Assembly: GCF_016920785.2 (NCBI RefSeq)
Contig: NW_024609857.1
Location: forward strand, 8,079,618-8,143,617
Source: Ixodes scapularis
Lineage: Eukaryota; Arthropoda; Arachnida; Ixodida; Ixodidae
Direction: 5' to 3'
Length of the DNA: 64,000 bases
The notes beneath the pieces are model-generated. The model searched no databases. It was not told the origin of the DNA and worked only from the letters and a program-made list of their open reading frames with translations. Both the position numbers and the translations under genes were made by a program. Below are positions 28,701 through 41,200 of this stretch, one piece after another (position 1 is the stretch's first letter; each line of letters begins with the position of its first letter).

Positions 28701-31700
28701 AGAATGCCCCGGTGGCAATTGGTTCGTCGAACGACGTTTCATGGACAAATCGTTTCGTCGACACTGCGATGTTTCATCGACAGATCGTTTCGTGGAAACG
28801 AGCACCCGCTCAAAACTGCCCTAGGCATCGTCTTTTTCATCTCTTACAAGCGCATGTACCTTAAGTTTCCGGCATTCCTTTCAAAACCGCAAAAAAGAAA
28901 AAAAAAAGTTTGTCGACGAAACGTTTTACGGTGGTGCTGTCGACGAAACGATTGTCGACGAAACGTTACACTGTCGACGAAACGTGTGTCCATGAAACGT
29001 GTGTCCACGAAAAGTTGTCCACGAAACGTAATTCCACGAAACGAGTTTCGACGAAATGATAGGGACCCAGAATGCCCTACTCGTTTTTATTGCAGACTAT
29101 ATTTATGGTTTGAAAAAGTATGTGCGCATCATTGGCTAAGCTTTTCAAATATTTTTGTTATGAAGGAAACTTGGCATAATCTACGGGCCAGTAAATGGAT
29201 GAACAAGAGAAACAACTGTGGAATTAATAGAGTAAAAAATGCGGATTGATGAATTGATCTATTACCTTTCCACTTTCGTTTTGTGCCTGGAACGTGTGGA
29301 CCGTGACAATTTGTTGAAACCGGTTTAGGCAGACGAATACAAAGGCATTTTTCAGGTTATTGGCTGAAAACGATAGAAATATAAGTGAGCATGGTTTCTG
29401 CATCAGGACGTCACACGGACTTTTAAAATATGAAAGCAGTAAACTTTCAACGTCCAGCTCCTTACCTGATCCATCTTGTACGGTGACGTCGTGGATGCAT
29501 ATCCTGTCCAGGGACAGGGGCTGCTTGTAGACCACATACTTGAAGCCCCCTTCATGAATGGAATTGCCCTTGCTGCAGGTACTGGCCCAGTTTTCTGTGA
29601 TGGACGATTTCTGTGCAAGTAAAGCGTGATTTTTTTTAAGGTATAGTGGATGTTGTGCCAAATCACACGGAAAGATATGGGCTTATTCTCTGTGCAAAAG
29701 CTGTCATCCGATATGGCAGTTTTTTTTTTAAGCTGATCAATCTCTTCACAAAAGTCATCGTTTCAGGAACCATGAATTGAAATGCGCGTTATACGACATT
29801 GCTTCAGTGTAAACCAGCAACGTAGCCAAAACTCTTTTTTTTTCAGTGTGGGGGGAGGAGGGGGGGGGGGGAGGGGAGGTTTGCGTTTCTATGATTTGGG
29901 AATCCCCGCCCCTGCCCGTTTCGATTTGGATGATCATCGTACCGGCGTGCGGTCGTGTATCACTAGTGCGTGATGCACGTTAAAGACCCCAGGCTAGCGG
30001 TTGTGCCGCACTGGCTAAATTGCTCATCTACAGCTGGGAGACTCGTCGCCCTTGGAGGCAGACCAAGTTCTAGGCTGTATAAACATACACACAACCCCAA
30101 AAAGCTATATATGCATATAGCCTACACATTATACAGGATTGCCAACATTTCGCCGAGGGCCGCTAAAACTTTATATGAACCTCCCCTTTTGCACTCTGGC
30201 TACGCCCGTGGTCTGTATTGCCCTGTATTATCTGCTTGCTAAATGAGACTCCTTATTTCTTGAGAACAAAATCAATATACTTAAAAAAAGTAATATGAAC
30301 TAAAAAATAATAAAGACAAAAAAAAGCTTCAGTTCTACTATTACTATTTTCATAATAATCAGTACGATTGGATAAAATGTTGAAGGATACGATTGGATAA
30401 AATGTTGAAAGAATCATCAACGAACAGCACCCCCTTTCTGTGCCACTAAAAATAACTGCCAATTTTTAAACTGAAATTAGATCTGTTGACACTGTAATGT
30501 TTAATCTTGGGAGAAAAGCAAGACTTCTCAACTCTTTTGACCTGAGGATCTCTTGGTTGGTGACCATGCTGGCTCCTCCATGTTCCCTTCATGCACATGC
30601 AAACACCAATAAAACTTAAAAAAGAGACACAACACACATATTCTCACGGCTTTCAAGAAAACTGTCTGTGACCAGTAATTTTCTAAATGTTCGAAAACTG
30701 GCCAAAACAAAATTAATTTTTATACCATAAAAAAGAAGGAACATAAAATGACTTTTACAGCATAAAAAAAGCACTTCATCTTACTTTTTTTTGATCATGT
30801 GACAGCACTGGGTTTAGGAGAATATCTCATTATCTGTCGCCGAGAGAAACGATCTTGAACTTGGGCTTTACTGGTAAACATACTGTTTACATAGCCCTTC
30901 GCAAGCATTTAAGGAGGACAGTGACAGGTGCACAAAAGTAGAGGTAAGTATATTGTATGAAACATAGCACCGACTGAACAACACCAAATATTTCCAACTT
31001 GATGCGCTCTGTTCCGTAAATAGTGCACAACGCTACTAATGCAAGCGCGTGCAAAAAATAATAAAAAAATTAGGGGTGGTTAGACGCACTTGTTTAAAGA
31101 GCCATCAAAAGAAACCATTTTTAAGTGAAGAGCGGCAACATAAAAAGAGCGTGCCACTTTTTTTCTTTTTGTGGTGGTTACGGCGAATTTTACTTATTAA
31201 GCGTTTGCTCAATATGTTTTTTTTAAATTTTATTATGAGACTCACTATTAGGAGAATAAGGACCTTGTCCGGTGTGCGTATGATAGCACAAAGCTGACAA
31301 AACGCAAGTTTTTTTTTTATGCTGTCCTCCACTTTTTTTTTTTAACTTGACTTATTATAAACTTAATTATACTAAACTCTTCAACAAACAGGCCCCTTGA
31401 CAGTGACCAATACAGTACCTATCTTACTGCTGAGAGGGTTTTAACAGAAATGCACAGTATGTCCCGTGCATTGCACCCCAGCAACGATGACATGTAGAGA
31501 ATATTGCAATAGGAACGCAGCCGGCCATATAGTTCGCTTATATACCGTATGATTTGCCAAAGAACGGCCGAAAGATTTTTCTATGAACTATGCGTCGCTC
31601 ATGAATAAGATAGGTACTCTGTTGGTCACTGTCAAGGGGCCTATTTATTGAAGAGTTTAGTATAATTAAGATTAAAATAAGTCAAGGTAAAAAAAAAAAA

Positions 31701-32200
31701 GACCTTGAAAATGCAACTAACTCCGGCGCGCCAACGTAGAAGTAAACAGGGCGTCAAAAAAAAAAAAAAAAAAAAAAAAATTACATTGTATTTCTTGTTG
31801 CAAAAGTAAACTAGGCATCGCCGAACGCTGATTCTCCGCTCAAAGGTAGCGCTAGAGGTCACAACCAGATGCCAAAGTTTCAGCCCGATCCGATAACTTT
31901 ATCAAAAGTTATAAGTGATCTTCTGAAAATTTCAATGGGAAAATGGTGGCCGACGAAGTTTTCGAATACATGGGGCTCTATGGCACCAGAAACCGAAAGC
32001 GGACAAAAATGGGCTCCATTTTTCCATTGAATTTTTTAGAAAATCACATATAACTTTTGATCAAGTTATCGGATTGGGCTCACACTTTGGCATCTGGTTG
32101 TGACCTCTAGCGCTACCTTTGGGCGGAGAATGAGCGTTCGGCGATGCGTAGTTTATGTTTGCGGTAAAAAAAAAATCTTGTAAATTGTTTTTGTGATACC

Positions 32201-32250
<50 letters not shown>

Positions 32251-35200
32251 TTTATCGCTATTCCCACTTTTGCTTTGCCGGCCTACGTCTGTAGCACAAA
32301 AGGTAGCACTCTAAAGTTTTTGTAGCGTTTACTGCTTTAGCAGTTTTAATGATGCTCCCCCCATCAAGGGAAATCGTCTATTTATTTTTACTAGCCAAAA
32401 CTGTAATTACGCAAATTAATCAAGCACTTTATTATCTGAAACGCGGACGATATAAAAAAGCCCAGGTGAGCGCGTGGCTTACAAGGTCTGTCGCGCTGTC
32501 TATATCAAGAGAAAGCTCAACTCTTATCGAGGCTTCAGCGGCTCTTAAATGTTTCTCCTCACTAGCTGACGGCGATGCTGAGTTCATGCTCATTTCGCAA
32601 AATACAAACACGACGAAAGGCAAAATCAAACGTGGCTGAATCCATCATGTCGGCAGGTTGAACAATTAGTTTTCTGGGCCTTCGATAATAAGCTCGCGAC
32701 GCGGGATACACGATAATAAGCGGGTTGTCACATGACATCAATCCGCCATTTTGCTGTTGGAGTGAGGGAGTGAGGAAATGATTTATTTATTAGAAGAAAC
32801 AGAGATAAAAGGTAAAAGAGGCGCAATGAAACTTATAAGCTTTCGTGCAGTACCTGATTTGAGGACGACTTTTAAATCTTCAGAATAATCGCCTTCAGCA
32901 CGCACCAGACAACTCATGATAACAAAATGGCGGACGAAATCACGCCGGTGTTTGCTGACTGAGTGGGGATTAACGACAAATGTCGAACAGCCGCTAAAAT
33001 GCTGATGGTTCACACAGAAGCCTCGATGATGACTCAGCTTTCTTCCGTTAGACAGCACTGGAGGTCTTTTGATATCGTCCGCGAGTGAGCCTCACTAAAT
33101 TGGCCCCAAGGCAGTGACTCATTACGGCACCAATCGGTTTTATCTGGGATGCCTAGTTTTCGCAGGAGAAGTCTGGTCGGTCCTGACTGGGGATTCGCTC
33201 AATAGTAACTTTGCTGACGTCACTGACAGCTTAAGAAGGGCGTGGCTTATTATGGGCCCGCCTGTTCTTGGTTTGTGATGCGTCATCATGGCCACCAGCG
33301 CGTCTTGCCGTGTCTCACAATAAGCTTTTCGGCATCTCTCGTAAAGCTTCAGTGTGTTTGCTGCTTGGGGAGGGCCTACGATGAACTAATGATGACGTCA
33401 TACGCACGACTAGTCTTCTAGGTGGTGTTATCTGAGCGCACACCTTGTCGCTTCGTAGAAGAACGCGCGTCCAGTCCGGCGGTGGTCAAAATACACAGGA
33501 ACTACACGCACAGAGCCCACCGATATGATGAGAATCTCTCGCATTTTTTTTTTTTATCTCGAGGTTTTTGATTACATAATGCTTTTTTTTGTTTTGCTAG
33601 AGAGTTCTGCGCAAATTGCCGTCTTTAGACAAACGTTACAAAACAATAAGGCCAACAAACAAATAAGAAAGCAAGCAAACAAACTAACGAATAAGCAAAT
33701 GAACAATCATGCATATAGAATTAACTGGGAAATAACGGGCTTCACTTCAGGTGACAACGTCTTAGAAATACAAATATCCAAAGTGCACTATCACTAGTGC
33801 AGATGTCTCGTCGGATTACCTTTTTATGCAGCCCTTTTTTTCTTCTGGTAATAAGAATCATATCGTCAAAGAGAACCACATAAACCTCGGATGGCTTTCC
33901 GCTATCTGGAAAAAAAGAAAAAGAAAAAAAGACACGTGGGTGTTCAAAAAACATAACAAAAAACACGAACGGAATCGAGAACTCATATCTGGCTGTGCAC
34001 GGGTGATGCCCAGTCCTTACCGAGCAGCTGTAAGGCTCCTTCATAGATTATCTGGCGCCTCGGACTGACGATCAGTCTCTCGCAGGGTTGTTTAGCGAGC
34101 GGCGTCTTTAGAAACTGCAACAAAGCGATATTGATAACGTTTGATCAAGCGCTACCCAAAACATTTGGCTCGTATGAGAGCATGTCCCCCCCCCCCCCCC
34201 CCCCTTTAAAGAGAAAGTTGATGTTATTTTTTTATTGAAAAAATAATTTACGCACTCTGGAACGCTCATTTTTTCCCCAAATGTAGCTCTAGCGGCCTGA
34301 CCCAGATGCCAATGTTTCAGAACCAACGCTTTTCTCGATCAAGAGTTATAAGTGTTTTTCTTAAAATTTCAATGGGAAAATGTGACCCGTCCTTGCTAAC
34401 TGACGCCATTCAGCTCCACGTATTCGAGGACTCCGTCGGTCACCATTTTCCCCCTGAACATTTGAGAAGATCACATAACTTTTGATGAACATAACAGTTT
34501 GCTCTAAAAATTTGAACTCTAGCGTTACATCTAAGTGGAGAATGGGCGTTCGGCGATTAGCAATTTATTTTTGTGACAAAGAAGCAAAAAAAAAAAAGTA
34601 AGTGCACATTGTTTGGAGAAACGCCTTGTATATTGTTATATGTTTCCAGATGTATACATTTGCGGACAAAATAATCTAGAGCTACGAACATACTTTTTTA
34701 GGCGCCGTAGGGACATGAAGGAAATTGTTCAAGAAATACCAAGTGCTTGAGGAAAAACAAAAGAAAAACAAAAATAGATATGTCTTGCGCGCGGCAGAAA
34801 TAAACTACGCATTTCCGAAAGCTGAGTCACCGCTTAAATATAGAGCTAGCGGATAGAAGCAGACGCCAAGGTTTCAGAACTCAACCTTATTTGATTAAAA
34901 AGTTACAAGCAATTTTCGGAAAGTTTCAATAAAAAAGGAAAAAAAAGCGACAGCCAAAGAAGTTTATGAATACGTAGAAATGAATGGCATTTGCTACGGG
35001 CGACATTTCCCAAACGCAAACTTTTAAAAATCGCATATAACTTTAGAGTTTGATGACGGCAAATTCTGCAACTTTGGCATCCAATTCCGCCACATTTGGG
35101 CGGACACTGAACGTCCGGCGATGCGTAGTCTATTTCTACGCTGACAGAAAACAAAACAACAACAACAAGGTTCTCTTTTCTCTGGAACATCCAATTCACA

Positions 35201-38200
35201 GAAGATATCCCAGATAAAGGAGATTCGCCATATCGTCCGCTAGCACGCGTTGGCAGCAACACGTGCAAACAAACCCCGATAGATGCCCCACCCCTATTTT
35301 CGGCTTGATTTGTTATTTTCTTTTAAGTACCAAAATAGAGCCCCCTCCTAGTGATCGTTGTGTTCGAATCAATGATGACTGCGAAGTGAATGCGTCTATA
35401 CTCGTTTTCACCCCAAGAACCGTGGTAACAAAAGTACGGCTTCTCGCGCAGCATCACTAATTTCCCTCTTTATGCTGAGAAATGAGATATATGTACGTGC
35501 ATTTTAGATTAGATATATGTTATCCCATCAAGACGTACACATTTCAAACGCCAGATGCATCGCTTCTGCCTCCGACAACCAAATCTTGTAAGAAATTCTC
35601 CGCACGGCGTATGAACATTGAGCAGAACTTCCTTTTTTTTTTTCTTAAGGTGGAAACGGCTATAGTTCATTATGGCTGGATATAAGCGAACATTGCTGAC
35701 TGGGAAGTACAGTCATCTTTGCTTCAGTGCCCCCTCGCCGCAATAGCAAGTTTGGCAGAGACACAATATCTAAAAAGATAATTTTTTTCAGCTTCTCTAA
35801 ATTGCACACCGAAAGTTAGCCCACTCCTTATTTTCACGAAATTCCCCTTCAATTTTAGGTGGGCTATCTCTCGGGATACTACGGTAAGCACACAGTCGAC
35901 GTAACGCTGACAATAGAATCCTGGAAACGAAGCATACCTCCGGAATAAACGCTTTCGGATCCAACTCGGTGACCGAAGGCCATATGATGTTCCTCTGGAT
36001 TTCTAACAATCGTTCAAAGTTCTTGAGCCACTTCATCTTGTCATCCAGCTCACCTGAAGAAAAAGAAAATCCCCGCTACAGTAAATATTCTTTTTTCATG
36101 TTTTAGCTTTGCCTATTGGATCATAATAGACTTTTGTGAACAATTTTATTAGCACGAAAGTAAACAGGAAAACAAATAAATAATGCCTTTTCAACAAACG
36201 TGCGATTTGAACTATCAGCAAATGCGGCATCAATTTACAGTAGCTGTTGGAGACCGCTTAGGAGAACGTCCCGAGCTAGGAGGCACGAGTGTTCCACTTA
36301 CAAGCTCCAGGTGCGGCCACGTCTCCGTGCTAGTGGCGCAGCACTCTGACATATCATTAGCTCTAGGTCGAGAAGCGCTCTGGGTTTGAGGGGCCATTAC
36401 CCGGCTTAGGACCTTCCTCAAAATCAATAATACCCGGAAAAAAAGGTTTGTGCGTTCGCTTTTTTTTCTGCAGAAAACAAAAACACAAATAACGGCAAAG
36501 CAGAAAAAAAAGAAAAAAAAAAAGAAATGAAATTCAGCGAATGAAGGAGCCCAGAATACGATTAGACCAAAACGTGCGATGTGCACAGGGACAATGAACA
36601 TGACGTTTTACTTTTGGTTTCAAGGCTAGGTGGCAGAAGCTACCGCTCGTTCTAAAGGGTACAGCCATTAGCCCCCATCCATCCATCCATCCGTCCCTCC
36701 TTGTTCATTGTCCCTGCGCACGCCGCCATTTTTGGATATAATCGAATTATGAGCTCGGTGATTCGTTGGTGTCGTTCTGTTGTTCCCCTTGATTGGCTGT
36801 CTCTGTGCTGTACAGCAAAGTGAACTCACAGTTTCTTTTTAAAATGCATGCGCTCGCGTGTGTGATCTTGAGCAGAGTTGTATAGGGTACTCATTACAAG
36901 TAATCAAATTACTTGTGATCGATTACTTTTTAAAATAATTTCGTAATAATTCCATTCCACTTATTAGGTAGTAATTACGAGAGTATTCTGTTTACTTTTG
37001 AAAGTAGTAAAGTTATAATACTTCGCACTGTTACTATTTTTCCTTCCCTAATTCCTAATGGTACCCTCTGTTTCCACGACCTTCCTAGCGAGGAATCCTC
37101 AAACCAAATCCCTGACTGAGGGACGAGCTACCAAATGTGGTGGATTTAGAAGATGAGTAGTTTGTAATCCGCTGATTCTAATCTAATAATGAACAGCGTG
37201 AAAGAACCGTTTTAAAACCGACAGAAAGGTATGCCGTTGCGAAAACTTGAAGCAATCGGAAAAGTAACGGTCACTTTTTCAAGTAATGTTTATTTACTTT
37301 TTCCTCGGGTAATAAAACAATCGATTTGGATTAATTTTAACCGAGAGTATTAGTAATTGTAATTGATTACTTTTTTTAAGTAATGTTTTCAAGACTGATA
37401 ATGTTGAGCCATGGTTCAAGGCGCTAAAAAGACGAACGCGCGAGAGAAGACAAACACGGGCAGCAGAGCCCGTGTTTGTCTTCTCTCTCGTGTTCGTCTT
37501 TTTAGCGCTTTTAAGCATGGTTCAAAATGTTCATCACCAACTAGCCCAACAGTGAGTACTTTTAAAGATCGATAGTATGTTGCGACCTCGCCGGGCGTTG
37601 CTTAACAACTTCCTACTGTAGCAACGAGCGCCAAATTTCGTCTGATGACGTAACATATCAAACTCTCCTGTTCTTGGACAAAGTCATTTAGGCTTTTCTA
37701 TTTTTGTTTCGTTTTATTGAGTATCGAAGCAAATCCTTTTTTGAAGTTAAATATACCGTTAAGATTGTTTCCAGCACGCCCCGTGTCTAAATCTTGTATC
37801 TGGTGTTCGTCACTGACTATGAGATTAAAATAATGGTCAGCGTTTTCTTACTAAGCCAACAAATACAGTTGTCTGAACAACTGTTACAAAAAGAAAATAA
37901 ATGCAGAACAAAGAGTCAGGGGGGGGGGGGGGTGACTCTTTGTTTTGTTTATTTTTCTCCTGTAACCCCCCCTCTCCCCTATTTTTTCTTTTTAACTTTC
38001 TATGTATGACACACTTAGCTTAGATAAATGTACAAACAGGCCAGGACTTTACGGGATTGACACAAAACATACATAAAAACACTTACGTATCATTACACAT
38101 AACAAAACAGAGCAAAAAATAAACCTCATTTTCTTTTCTTTTTCCTTACACTGGTGCAATTAAAAAAAAAATATGGGTATATTAACAAGGAGGTTACTCA

Positions 38201-41200
38201 GAAGTTTTGGGATTTGTTAAGTTAGTTTTTGCATGCTATTGCACGGCCAAAAATTGTATTCATATTTTTGCTAAAAATACAAAACAAAAAAAAAAACAAA
38301 AAAACTTGTTGCGGACTTTATTTTTTTAGAGACAAAAAAAAAAAAAAGAAGCCAATTCTTCTTTTCAATTTCAAAATTTCGCATAATTAATGTCTTGTTT
38401 CTTTCTTTTTTGTTTTTGTTCTAACTTTTTTTTTTGCGAAATACCATTTCAACAATGTTCGCAGTTTCCTATATCCTCAATAAACCTTTTGCGCGCTTTG
38501 CCCTATGAAAATATGCAGAGATTTACGGCGGAATATTACTTTCGTTGTGCGAGGTTGTGCAATTCTCGTCATACGTTAGGTAATGCAATAATTTTACTTT
38601 AAAGTTCTAGGCACTAGTTAAACTTTATGTTATGACTTCATCGGGCAAAGTGAGAAACGCAAGGCTTACCTAGAAAAAGAAAATTCGAAATATGATTGTA
38701 TCCGTAGAAGCATCGCCGGAGGGAACGCCGGATACGGGCATTTGACGCAAAAATTAAAACAAAAAAGGGACGTGCCGGGAACTGTTTTGATGGGAGGAAG
38801 GAAAAAAAAATTCAATGTGAGCGCGTCCGGAAAACAAGTGCGTAGCGAAAATCCTCGTATCGAAACGGCCGCATAGAAAAACGCCCGCACCGAATCGTCC
38901 GGCCCTGAAACGAGCCGTACCGGAAGGTTCTTTTCTGTTATTTTGCACTTAATTGCTAACGCTCAAATTAAAAAAAAAAAAGCTAACAAGTCGAATATGA
39001 CACGTCTGCAAACATTATCGTTATTGCAAAATAGTATTATTATTATTATTTTTTTTCTGAAACGAGGCCGACGAGGCTTATAAAGATTTAGGCCGTTTTC
39101 GGGCCGTATCGAAAGGGCGATCAGGGTGGTGAGAACCGCCATACGGTCGGCTTGACGGAACGTCAGGGTCACTTTAGAAGGTGCGTGTCGCAGCCACTGT
39201 TGCCCGACAGCCTAAAAACTGCAGGGCGTTCCACGCCCTGCAGTTCTTAAGCTTCGTATCAGCCGATTCCAGAATCTCATTGGCTTCTCTTTAGCCAATG
39301 AGTACTGGCCGATTAGAACGTCAAAGAACGAATCACCAAGCAAGAAGCTCGAATATAATAGGCCGCGGACTGCGGCTTTAAGTCAAAGTGCCCCACGGCA
39401 GAGATTGAAAAAGCTCATACACTCTAAAAAAAGTCTGTGCGTCTGCTTTCACGCACTACACTCGGAGAGCCAATCAGCGCAACTTAAGGAGGCAGCTCAG
39501 CGAATGACGATGCCGAAACATCTGTTTAGACCAAAAAACGCAGTCTGAGTTGTGACATTCAGCAATGCAAAACGTCACGCTCGCATTGCTTAATGTCACA
39601 ACTTAGTCTGCGTTTTTTGGTCTAAACATATGTTTCGGCATCGTCATTCGCTGAGCTGCCTCCGTAAGTTGCGGCGATTGGCTCTCCGAGTGTTCTGCGG
39701 GAAAGTTGACGCACAGACTTTTTTTAGAGTGTACCAGCAGCGACCGCCAACTGCTCGCTATTCAGAAACGCCTTTCCCCTGCGCGCTGTTACTGATTCGC
39801 GCAACGTTTAGTATGGTACCTGGAGCACGTCTCCGACTTGTATGTTTACCGCGTCAAAAAAAAAGAAAAAAAAAGTGGTCCCCCGATTTCCGCTTGATTA
39901 CGTCATTGAAGTGTCTTACTGTCGCCTGCCGCGATCCTGGTGGTGTCACAGCAGCGCTGGTGGACATGGCAGACACCTGTTCTGCCATGTCCACTCTCGA
40001 GCTTGGCAGTCGACGGGAGCTTCGGCGGCCAGGATCGCGACATCCGTCAGCCTAACACTTCGGCTACTGTGTCGTCATTTGCTGCCACTTCGATGCACGG
40101 GCTGGATAGGACGTATGTAATCACATCAGTCGGAGACGCGTTCCAGGCCCCGCACTTTTAAGTCGGACCGCAATATCCGTGGTTCAAATGCCGCGTGCCA
40201 AAGTTTTTTCTTCGAACTCATTGCCATGCGGCATTCGAAACAGAGATCTCGCGGTAACTCGAGGTCGAATCTGTAAGCAGATTGTATTCTTAGAGCGCAG
40301 CTCTTAGGCGCCCGTTTCCGGCTTGAGCGGCGTCGCCGTCGCCGTCGGCGTAACCGCAACCCACCCCCAGAGGACCTCGGGGGGACCTCGGGTTCCTTCG
40401 GGAGGAGGGTACCTTCGGCGACCTCGGGGAGGAGGGACCACGTGACTGCCCCCCCCCCCCCCCCCGAGGTCACGTGACCCCCTCTACCTCCGAGGTTACG
40501 TGACCCCCCCCCCCCCCGAGGTCACGTGACCTGGGGGTCACGTGACTCCCTCAGGCCACGTGACCCCCGAGTTCCCTTGACACTCGATATCACGTGACCC
40601 CCTCCCCGAGGTCACGCGACCCCTCCCCCCCCTCCCGAGATCACGTGACCCCCCCCCCCCTCAGTACCCTTCACTACTCCCCCTCAAGAGCTGCGCTCTA
40701 ATTCTGCCTTACAGGGAGTTGTAAACGGCTTTCATTTTTTTGTACGATGTATAAGCGGCGTGGCCCCGGCTTCAGGGGCACGGCCTGAGCTTTTGATAAG
40801 GAGCGTTTGGCGGCGTCTGCGTACGTACGCAGGGAGTTTTCTTCTGCCTCCAAGATGGCGGTGATGGAGTCTCGCTCCTCCACGTCCTCGGTGCGCATCT
40901 CGATGTCCTTGAGGATGAGCGGCACCCGCATGATGTGCTGCACGGGGGACACCAGCAGGTCCGTGAGCTGCAGCTTCTTGCACCGAGGGTCCCGGGAGCA
41001 CCACTGAAACACCGAGGAAAACAACAACATTTCAGACGTATGATTTGGGCGCACGTTGGCTTTTGAAGAAAGTTCTCATATAAGGGCAGATTTCAACGAG
41101 AAAAATCGCGACAGTATTTTACGTCATCTCTTTCAAAATAATCTGAGGAAAATTGTTTACACAGGCTAAAGTGCATTCGTGAAAAACATAAAAAAAAAAA

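Noticed and set aside
28704..29249. 181-codon + strand frame with RRNV/MKRV repeats
   Set aside because: The repeats are the translation of the GTCGACGAAACG arrays of a MITE, not a protein.
29930..30050. Possible tRNA-derived SINE head
   Set aside because: I could not find A and B box promoter spacing or a cloverleaf. Kept only as an unclassified dispersed repeat.
31747..32203. LTR or retroviral end
   Set aside because: The inverted halves are a MITE palindrome; there is no primer-binding site, polypurine tract or gag/pol frame.
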